Assembly (NCBI GenBank): GCA_016926595.1
Contig: JAFGOG010000567.1
Coordinates: forward strand, 1 to 8,533
Direction: 5' to 3'
From: Anaerolineae bacterium
GTDB taxonomy: Bacteria; Chloroflexota; Anaerolineae; JAAYZQ01
DNA: 8,533 nucleotides
Below are positions 1 to 5,299 of this stretch, one piece after another. The first letter of the stretch is position 1. Each line of letters opens with the position of its first letter. Both the position numbers and the translations under genes were made by a program. The notes under the pieces are model-generated. The model was not told where the DNA came from, made no database searches, and saw only the letters and a program-made list of their open reading frames with translations.

Positions 1-1
1 A

Positions 2-397
2 ATCGAGGTCTTTCACAAGGTCCTCAAATCTGGCTGCCGGGTGGAAGACTGTCGGCTACAAACGGCCGACCGGCTTCATAGCTTCGTGGCGCTGATGAGC
101 GTCATCGCCTGGCGCCTGCACTGGATGACCTACATCAACCGCTGTCAGCCCGACTTGCCCTGCACGACTGTGCTGACGGATATCGAATGGGAAGCGCTCT
201 ACATGCGCATTCACAAATCGAAGCGATTGCCAGACGAGGTGCCGACCGTCCACCAGGCTGTCCGTTGGATTGCGCAACTCGGCGGCTTTCTCGGTCGCAA
301 GTCCGACGGCGAACCTGGGGTGACCGCCATCTGGCGTGGTTGGCAGCGACTGCAGGATCTGGCAGCCACTTGGGAGATTGTTAAGGAACAGGCCTAA
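2..397 (+). CDS. IS4-family (IS50-like) transposase, C-terminal part (5' end outside window)
   Basis: This open frame enters from the left edge and stops with TAA at 395-397, leaving about 131 C-terminal residues. It opens with IEVFHKVLKSGC, matching the end of the YREK signature of IS4-family DDE transposases (Tn5: R-I-E-E-F-H-K-A-W-K). Here Glu (codon 5-7) is the presumed third catalytic acid, and the Lys seven residues later matches the signature Lys. The rest (RLHSFVALMSVIAWRLHWM, then a helical tail with TDIEWEALY) is typical of the family C-terminus. The enzyme would cut and join the ends of its own element. The stop codon overlaps the first base of the terminal repeat, as expected for a compact IS. 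Nothing visible is broken, but whether the full gene is intact cannot be judged because the first two catalytic Asp residues lie outside the window. The family call is firm; the subgroup is inferred from the repeat. Confidence 0.88.
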   Translation: MEVFHKVLKSGCRVEDCRLQTADRLHSFVALMSVIAWRLHWMTYINRCQPDLPCTTVLTDIEWEALYMRIHKSKRLPDEVPTVHQAVRWIAQLGGFLGRKSDGEPGVTAIWRGWQRLQDLAATWEIVKEQA

Positions 398-415
398 CTT
401 GTGGGTAATAGATAG
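397..415. repeat. Right terminal inverted repeat of the IS4-family element
   Basis: ACTTGTGGGTAATAGATAG lies directly after the transposase stop. It matches the inverse complement of the known Tn5/IS50 outer end (ACTTGTGTATAAGAGTCAG) at 14 of 19 positions, including the first seven. Position 415 is also where homology to the interrupted IS1-like gene ends, which independently places the element boundary here. If it uses 9-bp target duplication like IS50, the duplicated bases would be 416-424 (ctgccctga). The other end is outside the window, so this cannot be confirmed. Confidence 0.7.
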
Positions 416-796
416 CTGCCCTGAACCTTCACACGAATCTCGTCTCCTTGTACCTGCCAAGTCTCGAGGTCGTTCGACCAAGTGCTGGTGCACCTGCTGG
501 CAATGCCCTCCCGAGCGTTCTTGCCAGTTGACGACTGTCCGTTCATCCAGACCAAAAGCAACCACGATGGCTTGAATCGGACAGCCATGGGCCAACAAGG
601 TCACCACCAAGACGACCAGTTCCTTGCTCGTCCGCAGCCAATAGAAGGCCGTGCCTTTGCCCTCGCTGAAGGTCGTATGGCACTCATGGCAGATGTAGCG
701 ACGTTCTTTTTGGCTGTGAACACCGATATTCCCCTTGCCGATCTGTCCTCTTGCAGGACAGGCCGGATTGTGGCAAAATACGGTCTGCGGGTCCAT
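416..796 (-). pseudogene. IS1-like transposase, frameshifted and truncated by the IS4 insertion
   Basis: The ATG at 794-796 is preceded by AGGGAGG about 8 bases upstream. The N-terminal half is a zinc ribbon with paired cysteines (FCHNPAC and YICHECHTTF). A helix-turn-helix segment follows (AHGCPIQAIVVAFGLDERTVVNWQ), as in InsA-type regions of IS1-family transposases. After ERPRDL the frame shifts near base 457. The expected continuation QVQGDEIRVKVQG, carrying the presumed first catalytic Asp of the DDE domain, lies in another frame. The shift equals one extra base or two missing ones. No A-rich slippery heptamer like that of IS1 is seen, so decay is more likely than programmed frameshifting. 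Coding homology stops at KVQG, exactly where the IS4-family repeat begins, so most of the DDE domain has been separated or lost. The open frame continues antisense through the IS4 transposase to base 56, but that part is a shadow. Confidence 0.82.
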
Positions 797-863
797 TGGC
801 TTGCCTCCCTGTCTGATTGCTCTCAGACTGAGCTTGCCAATGGATTCCGCTTTTTGTCAACTT

Positions 864-891
864 GCACCCCGACCACGGTTTAGTGGGGTGC
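864..891. repeat. 7-bp inverted repeat upstream of the IS1-like gene
   Basis: GCACCCC (864-870) and GGGGTGC (885-891) form a perfect 7-bp inverted repeat around 14 bases. It lies 68-95 bases upstream of the IS1-like start codon. It may mark the outer end region of that IS or a hairpin that limits read-through into the transposase gene. The exact IS end was not identified. Confidence 0.45.
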
Positions 892-927
892 TACCATCAG
901 TGTTCCCCAAGCCCACATTTTCCTCTT

Positions 928-955
928 TTGCGCTTTTGTCCTACCTTTGGTATAC
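928..955 (+). promoter_or_regulatory. Putative sigma-70-type promoter for the lipoprotein genes
   Basis: TATACT at 950-955 matches the -10 consensus at five of six bases. TTGCGC at 928-933 matches the first three bases of the -35 consensus, with a 17-base spacer. Transcription would start near 962, giving a 5' leader of about 120 bases before the ATG at 1085. The -35 match is weak and there is no experimental support. Confidence 0.5.
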
Positions 956-966
956 TCTTTGCCATG

Positions 967-986
967 CGAAACAGGCTACTGTTTCG
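967..986. repeat. Perfect 8-bp hairpin in the lipoprotein 5' leader
   Basis: CGAAACAG, a GCTA loop, then CTGTTTCG form a perfect 8-bp stem with a tetraloop. It begins about five bases after the predicted transcription start. As DNA it could be a repressor operator; as RNA it could be a 5' stabilising hairpin. The following bases (ATTGGGTC) are not a run of T, so an intrinsic terminator is unlikely. Confidence 0.6.
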
Positions 987-1084
987 ATTGGGTCTTTTGT
1001 GCTCAAGGGAGGGCCAGATGTCCTCACATAACGACAGGCGGGCCCCTGGTACGGCCCACCGGCGTCTTGGAAAGAGAGGAAGAG

Positions 1085-2839
1085 ATGAGCTCCGAAAAGT
1101 CAGCCAAGACACTATTCAGCTATATCCTCGTCGCCCTGACCCTGGTCGCCTGTGGAACGGCCCAGCCAGCACCCACGGCCACATTGACGGCCGTGCACAC
1201 CACCCCCAGCCCCAGCCAGCAAGCTGCCCTGCCCACGTCGACACCGGTGGCACCAACGCCGGCACCCCTACCGACAGAGCCTCCGCCGCCTTCTCCCACA
1301 CCCACGGCAGCTCAGCCGCAGCCCACCTCGCCATCCTACCGCGCCCAGATCAGGATCAGCACCACCTCTGATTGGACCGTCCTTCGCCTCACCGGCGGCG
1401 GCTACTGGTACGACGTCGACGTGACCTCGGCCGGCGAACAGGCACAGTTTGCCGGGCTGGACGGCGATTCCCTCTCTCTGAGCCAGTCGCTGGACCGGGC
1501 CCAGGCAGCCAAGAGCGTGGAGCTGGTCGCCGAGGTGTTTCTCACCGATCTGGGTAAGAGTCCGCTGGTGTTTGAGATCGAGCGTGGTCACATCGGCTCA
1601 ACTCAGGTCGAGATCTCCAGCTACGCGGAGGACACCCCAACCGTCGTTGCCGTTCTCACCTGGGACGGCATCAGCGCCGGCTCGCGGAATGCCCGGGCTT
1701 TTGATGTCTCGGCGGAACCGTTCCTGGGTGCGGCGCCAAACGAATATATTGTCATAGGGCAGCTCAACTTCTGGTATTACGGTCCAGGTGAGTGGGGCGG
1801 CTTTGAGAATGCCGACGGGAGCCGGATGACTCCTCTCACCCCGCTGTTGGGCGAGACGTATCGAGCCAGCGACCCAAGCGTCGTCTACCGGCAGATTGAG
1901 TGGGCTGTCGAATATGGCGTCGACGCTTTCTCCATCGAGTGGACAACACCGCGCGGTGTTGGTTGTTGCGGGTCCATGGAGGATACCCTGGACGATGTCT
2001 TTCTCAAGTCGCGCAATATCCACAAGGTTCGGTGGGCCATCTTTTATGACTTTGTGCTGCGTCTGGATCAGACGCCAGGCCTGGACATCGACGTGGTGCC
2101 GAACATCGATTTCGATCAGCCAGATGTGTACAACACCTTTGTATCGGATTTCGTCCACTTGGCCAAAAAGTACTTTGGCCATCCCCAGTATCTGACCATC
2201 GACGGCCGGCCGGTGATCTACATCTGGGCTACGAACAGCTATGCCGGGAACCTGGTGGGGGCAATGCAGGAGGCCCGCGAACGGGTGTCAGAGCTTGGCT
2301 TCGATGTGTTCATCGTGGGAGACGAGGTGTGTGTCGGATGCTTCGATCAGCAGCACGCTTCATTATTCGACGGCAGCAGTACCTTCACTATGCTTATCCC
2401 CGGCCTCGACTGGTATGCGCTTGGTGATGTGGGCCAAGCGGCTATAAAGGTTGATGGTGCTTTCCAGTGGTGGCGCGACCAGATCGCAGGCTTGCAGGTA
2501 GCCGGCAGAGAAGACCTGGTGAACTTTCAGCCTGCCTGGGCTCCGCAGTACGACGAGAGGAACTTTGTATCCGACCGCCCCAAGTATGTGCCGGCTCGAA
2601 GCAAGGAGCAGGTCGTCGAGATGGCGATGGTGGCCCGCAGGCACGCCGAGCCCGTGGGCAGCAGTGGTCTGAAGCTGATCTGGCTCAACACCTGGAACAA
2701 CTGGGCGGAAACGACCACCGTCGAGCCCACGGCCAACCTCGGGCCCAAGTATCCGGCTGGAAACTACCAGTTCGACATGCTCGAAGTGGTGCGCGATGTA
2801 TTCGGCGGTGAGACCTATTACACATCTCCGGTGCGGTGA
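1085..2839 (+). CDS. Secreted lipoprotein with GH99/WbsX-like domain
   Basis: The protein has 584 residues. ATG 1085 was chosen because a purine-rich GAGAGGAAGAG precedes it and it opens a clear lipoprotein signal (SYILVALTLVAC, lipid-anchored Cys23). The longer frame upstream codes for no signal. Residues 27-85 are a Pro/Thr/Ala linker, 86-215 a probable beta-sandwich domain of unknown type, and 219-575 resemble the TIM-barrel fold of GH99/WbsX-like proteins. Supporting segments are IGQLNFWYYGPGEW near the barrel start, AVEYGVDAFSIEW (275-286), DGRPVIYIWA (373-382) and LNTWNNWAETTTVEPT (534-549). Family members act on mannose-containing glycans or occur in surface-polysaccharide loci, so an extracellular glycan role is plausible. 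The usual N-E-W-x-E motif reads N-N-W-A-E here: Asn539 replaces the first Glu and Glu542 is kept. That leaves catalytic activity uncertain. The small lipoprotein gene follows 98 bases downstream on the same strand. Confidence 0.8.
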   Translation: MSSEKSAKTLFSYILVALTLVACGTAQPAPTATLTAVHTTPSPSQQAALPTSTPVAPTPAPLPTEPPPPSPTPTAAQPQPTSPSYRAQIRISTTSDWTVLRLTGGGYWYDVDVTSAGEQAQFAGLDGDSLSLSQSLDRAQAAKSVELVAEVFLTDLGKSPLVFEIERGHIGSTQVEISSYAEDTPTVVAVLTWDGISAGSRNARAFDVSAEPFLGAAPNEYIVIGQLNFWYYGPGEWGGFENADGSRMTPLTPLLGETYRASDPSVVYRQIEWAVEYGVDAFSIEWTTPRGVGCCGSMEDTLDDVFLKSRNIHKVRWAIFYDFVLRLDQTPGLDIDVVPNIDFDQPDVYNTFVSDFVHLAKKYFGHPQYLTIDGRPVIYIWATNSYAGNLVGAMQEARERVSELGFDVFIVGDEVCVGCFDQQHASLFDGSSTFTMLIPGLDWYALGDVGQAAIKVDGAFQWWRDQIAGLQVAGREDLVNFQPAWAPQYDERNFVSDRPKYVPARSKEQVVEMAMVARRHAEPVGSSGLKLIWLNTWNNWAETTTVEPTANLGPKYPAGNYQFDMLEVVRDVFGGETYYTSPVR

Positions 2840-2937
2840 TACCTTCCCAAAGGCAACCGCCGAGTCGTATTCTCTCAGGCAGCCTGGGGTCGCCTGATCG
2901 GTGCTGTGTGTTGGCCGAGAATGTGGAGATATGGGGA

Positions 2938-3369
2938 ATGAACCATCGGCTACTCTTTCGGCAGATAGTAGGCCTGGCAAGTATCTTGTGCCTCCTGGTT
3001 GGATGTGCCAGTAACGTGCTATTGACGGCTACTCCTACCTCTTGCACCGGCTGGGAGTGCATGTTGAAGGGAGTTGTTTATGTTGGGGCTGCAAGTCCTG
3101 GCAACGAGCTAGCGGGCACAGTGGTAGAATTGTCACATTTTAGCAACTGTGCCCCAACCAAGGGGCAGCACAAGACCATAACCGGCCCCAATGGTGAGTT
3201 CGAGTTCGAGGTGTACGTTCACGATACGGATACGTTCCGGATACAGATTGAGGAGGACGGGTACGAAGCAGCGCGCCAGTCTGTTGGTGGATTTGATTGT
3301 CTTTTTTGCACGTGCCCCCTTTTCGAGATCGTATTACAACCGCTGGGAGCCACCACACCGGCGCCGTAG
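2938..3369 (+). CDS. Small cysteine-containing lipoprotein with carboxypeptidase-regulatory-like (Ig-like) domain
   Basis: The protein has 143 residues. ATG 2938 is preceded by GGAGA with 8-base spacing and starts a typical lipoprotein signal (IVGLASILCLLVGC, lipid-anchored Cys23). Residues 44-116 have the pattern of a carboxypeptidase regulatory-like beta domain: GVVYVG, an ELAGTVVEL strand, TGPNGEFEFEV, then a TFRIQIEEDGYE strand. Such domains are usually non-catalytic binding or structural modules at the cell surface. The mature part has six further cysteines (36, 41, 71, 121, 124, 126), the last three in a CLFCTC cluster. This could be disulfide-bonded or could hold a metal. It lies 98 bases after the GH99-like lipoprotein on the same strand and may be co-transcribed with it. 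The lipoprotein call is firm, the fold assignment moderate, and the function unknown. Confidence 0.75.
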   Translation: MNHRLLFRQIVGLASILCLLVGCASNVLLTATPTSCTGWECMLKGVVYVGAASPGNELAGTVVELSHFSNCAPTKGQHKTITGPNGEFEFEVYVHDTDTFRIQIEEDGYEAARQSVGGFDCLFCTCPLFEIVLQPLGATTPAP

Positions 3370-3386
3370 GGCAAAGACGCTTGCCC
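3369..3386 (+). terminator. Weak terminator-like hairpin at the end of the lipoprotein pair
   Basis: GGGCAA, AGACGC and TTGCCC form a perfect 6-bp stem with a 6-base loop, beginning at the last base of the stop codon. It is followed by ACATTCTTAT, which is T-containing but not a clean T-run. This is the only hairpin seen just after the + strand genes, so termination here is possible but not certain. Confidence 0.35.
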
Positions 3387-3491
3387 ACATTCTTATCGGC
3401 AGATAGAGATGGTCTGATCGGTTCCTTCGCCAAGTGGACGGTAATCATCAACATGGGCAATTAGGTGTGCTGGCTGAAAAGGCACATGCGT

Positions 3492-3704
3492 TCAAAGACC
3501 CACCCGTGAGGATGGATAATCCTTCTGGGCTATTCGGGCTGACCGGCAGATCCCTAAGCGGATGACGTTTTTCGGCCAGGACAGGGTCGGCTCGTCATAG
3601 TGCTCCCACGGGGGGATCGCCGCCAGATACAGCAGCAGCAGTAGAGGGTGGGTAAGAAAAGACAAAACCTTGGGCTCATCCGGCGGCAGCTCTATTCGGC
3701 TCAT
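3492..3704 (-). pseudogene. N-terminal remnant resembling a GT39/ArnT-type membrane glycosyltransferase
   Basis: This 70-codon frame begins with ATG 3702-3704 and has a hydrophobic segment (HPLLLLLYLAAI) followed by PPWEHYDEPT. That combination resembles the first membrane helix and the catalytic PxxEahDEP-type loop at the N-terminus of GT39/ArnT-like glycosyltransferases. Those proteins normally have about 400-700 residues and many more helices, whereas here recognisable similarity ends at about base 3585. The remaining codons (LSWPKNVIRLG onward) look unrelated and stop at 3492. No good ribosome-binding site is visible. The best reading is a truncated gene fragment. It could be a small real protein, but the family-like loop argues for decay. 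The adjoining bases 3370-3491 hold nothing recognisable apart from the hairpin after the lipoprotein gene. Confidence 0.45.
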
Positions 3705-3713
3705 GTCATGAGC
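3699..3713. repeat. 15-base palindrome over the start of the glycosyltransferase remnant
   Basis: GCTCATG-T-CATGAGC is a perfect palindrome with 7-base arms and one central base. It covers the ATG of the remnant and lies 43 bases past the stop codon of the GIDE-like gene. It resembles an operator for a dimeric regulator, but chance cannot be excluded. Confidence 0.4.
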
Positions 3714-3755
3714 TTACTACGACTCGGAGAGTTGCGCAAGTCAATGCCCAGCCCG

Positions 3756-4463
3756 TCAGTGTGCCTTGCCTCGCCGGCAGGACCACAAGGCGGCCAGCGG
3801 TTCATGCAGCAGGATGGCGCCCCCCAGAAGGGCGACGACCAGGCTGGCTGCGCCAAAGATCCATCCCACAGAACGTTGGCCGGCGACATAGCTCACCCGT
3901 GTGCCCCCAGCTATAAACTCGGCCCGGACGCGACCCACCTCTTTGCCGCCCAACACGGTTCCCAAAACCAGGACGGGCTCACCGGCCCGCAGGCCGGTGA
4001 AGCGAGTGTCGTTGGGCTCGCCTGCCACCCCGCCGGCCTCGATGCTGTGCGCGTCTTGCAGCTCATAGTCGTCGTTTTCGATCTGTACCATCGAGCCGGC
4101 CAGGTCCAGCAGCAGTGGAGGTGTCACCTGCTCTTGTTGAGACCACGACCCCGTTTCCCACGTGCCCTCGTCATCCTGCACCGACCGGCCCTCGCGCACG
4201 TACGCCACAAAGCGGTAGGGCTCTAGCAGGATGGGGTTCTCATCGCTCAGGCGGGCCTCGATCAGGACCTCAGTGCCCGGCGGGCTCGACATCAGCGCGG
4301 CAGCGCTGATCGGCTGGAGTCCTTCCACCCGGTTGGCCGCCCTGTTGGAGGCGATGAAGGCCAGCAAGCCGCACAGCAGCGCGCTGACCACAAACAGCAC
4401 GCCTATCACCAGACGCCCATCTCGAGAATTCGCTCTTTGTCGGTCCGACCCCTGGACAAGCAT
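3756..4463 (-). CDS. Two-TM membrane protein, GIDE-domain-like
   Basis: The protein has 235 residues. It has a membrane helix at about 18-38 (LVIGVLFVVSALLCGLLAFI), a soluble region at 45-195 and a second helix at about 198-220 (VGWIFGAASLVVALLGGAIL), then a short basic tail (CRRGKAH). The soluble part starts with a segment (ISAAALMSSPPGTEVLIEARLS...PYRFVAYV) that resembles the beta-rich domain of GIDE-like membrane proteins (the fold found in the E3 ligase MUL1/GIDE). Such proteins occur in bacteria without a RING domain and with unknown function; no RING-type Cys/His pattern is present here. ATG 4461-4463 lies six bases after the stop of the upstream YjbQ remnant, so translation is probably coupled to it. 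GGTGAG just upstream is only a weak ribosome site. The gene looks intact. The two-helix topology is seen directly, while the family call is tentative. Confidence 0.65.
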   Translation of the reverse strand: MLVQGSDRQRANSRDGRLVIGVLFVVSALLCGLLAFIASNRAANRVEGLQPISAAALMSSPPGTEVLIEARLSDENPILLEPYRFVAYVREGRSVQDDEGTWETGSWSQQEQVTPPLLLDLAGSMVQIENDDYELQDAHSIEAGGVAGEPNDTRFTGLRAGEPVLVLGTVLGGKEVGRVRAEFIAGGTRVSYVAGQRSVGWIFGAASLVVALLGGAILLHEPLAALWSCRRGKAH

Positions 4464-4469
4464 GAATGC

Positions 4470-4793
4470 TCACTCACCGATAATCTTGACCAGCACCCGC
4501 TTCCGCAGGCGGCCGTCGAACTCGCCGTAAAAGATCTGCTCCCACGGGCCGAAATCGAGCCGGCCATTCGTCACTGCCACCACCACCTCGCGGCCCATCA
4601 CCTGCCGCTTCAGGTGCGCGTCGGCGTTGTCCTCACCCGTGCGGTTGTGGAGGTATTGGCTGATTGGGGCGTGAGGGGCCAACCCCTCCAGCCACTTTTC
4701 GTAATCTACGTGCAGGCCGCTCTCGTCGTCGTTGACGAACACGCTGGCTGTGATGCGCATCGCGTTTACAAGGTTCAATCCGCTCCATGTCAA
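4470..4793 (-). pseudogene. yjbQ: YjbQ/UPF0047 family protein lacking its N-terminus
   Basis: The frame holds [41 protein letters not shown] and [18 protein letters not shown], then ends VLVKIIGE. These are the hallmark segments of YjbQ (UPF0047), a family with reported thiamine-phosphate synthase-like activity. Full-length members have about 130-140 residues; here only about 102 recognisable residues remain. The roughly 35-45 residues forming the first strands (usually ending SGVxEGL) are absent. An in-frame TGA lies at 4803-4805, just upstream of the recognisable part, and none of the three minus-strand frames upstream contains the missing piece. The only start is TTG at 4791-4793, which overlaps the SHOCT stop codon by three bases (TTGA). 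That could allow coupled translation of a shortened protein, but loss of a core beta strand makes a functional fold doubtful. A deletion between the SHOCT gene and this gene explains it best. Confidence 0.75.
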
Positions 4794-5203
4794 ACCACAT
4801 ACTCACACCGTTGACGGCAGAGGCCATTGCGGCCATAGGCTGCGCCCTGAGTAACCACAACTGATTCTGTCAAGCGCTGGAACTCTTTGTCATCGATCTG
4901 ACCGCCTTCGTAGAGGCGCTCGATGATCTCCAGAGGCGTCTCGTCCTTGCCAGGCGGAGCCTCTTTGTTGTAAGCCAGGTAGCCGAGCAGCGCCAGTCCG
5001 CCCAGAACCAGTACCCCCAAGAGGACGATCAAGATGATGCTACCAACCGAGTGTGTCCCAATGGGCAGGGGGTGACCGCCAATCGTGCCGTGACCTGGTC
5101 GATACGCTGTCCGGCCTACCATCGTGGCATCTACCAACAGGGCGACGGCGATTAGCAGAGCGATGGCCGCCGCAACCACAATTACTACATTGCGCAGTTT
5201 CAT
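4790..5203 (-). CDS. SHOCT-domain membrane protein
   Basis: The protein has 137 residues. ATG 5201-5203 (MKLRNVV) is preferred over the ATG 15 bases upstream because GGGAG sits eight bases before it. It has a first membrane helix ([19 protein letters not shown]), a Gly/His-containing extracytoplasmic loop ([18 protein letters not shown]), and a second helix ([26 protein letters not shown]). A cytoplasmic tail carries a SHOCT motif ([22 protein letters not shown]). SHOCT is a short C-terminal helical module found on many bacterial membrane proteins and is thought to mediate oligomerisation. Normally the protein ends soon after this motif. Here 20 or more further residues ([15 protein letters not shown]...) follow and overlap the YjbQ remnant by four bases, so the natural end was probably replaced by the deletion that removed the start of yjbQ. 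It lies 96 bases after the histidine kinase on the same strand and may belong to that operon. Confidence 0.75.
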   Translation of the reverse strand: MKLRNVVIVVAAAIALLIAVALLVDATMVGRTAYRPGHGTIGGHPLPIGTHSVGSIILIVLLGVLVLGGLALLGYLAYNKEAPPGKDETPLEIIERLYEGGQIDDKEFQRLTESVVVTQGAAYGRNGLCRQRCEYVV

Positions 5204-5299
5204 TGTTTCCACTCCCATTTGGATTTTTTCTATTTGGCTTGTTCATTCCGAGATCTTCCACTTTGGCGCACCGTTGAGCAACACAGCCAAGCCCAGCAG

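Noticed and set aside
56..415. Continuation of the IS1-like frame into the left edge
   Set aside because: Beyond 415 the sequence is the IS4-family element on the other strand, so this translation is antisense to its transposase.
947..1084. Upstream in-frame start for the GH99-like lipoprotein
   Set aside because: It would place the lipoprotein signal about 46 residues inside the protein; ATG 1085 has a purine-rich ribosome site and an immediate signal peptide.
862..1371. 169-codon + strand frame overlapping the lipoprotein start
   Set aside because: It overlaps the signal peptide and linker region in another frame, and the Pro/Thr-rich DNA keeps several frames open by composition.
2875..2897. 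TCAGGC/GCCTGA inverted repeat between the two lipoprotein genes
   Set aside because: The stem is only 6 bp with an 11-base loop and no T-run, too weak to call a terminator or regulatory site.
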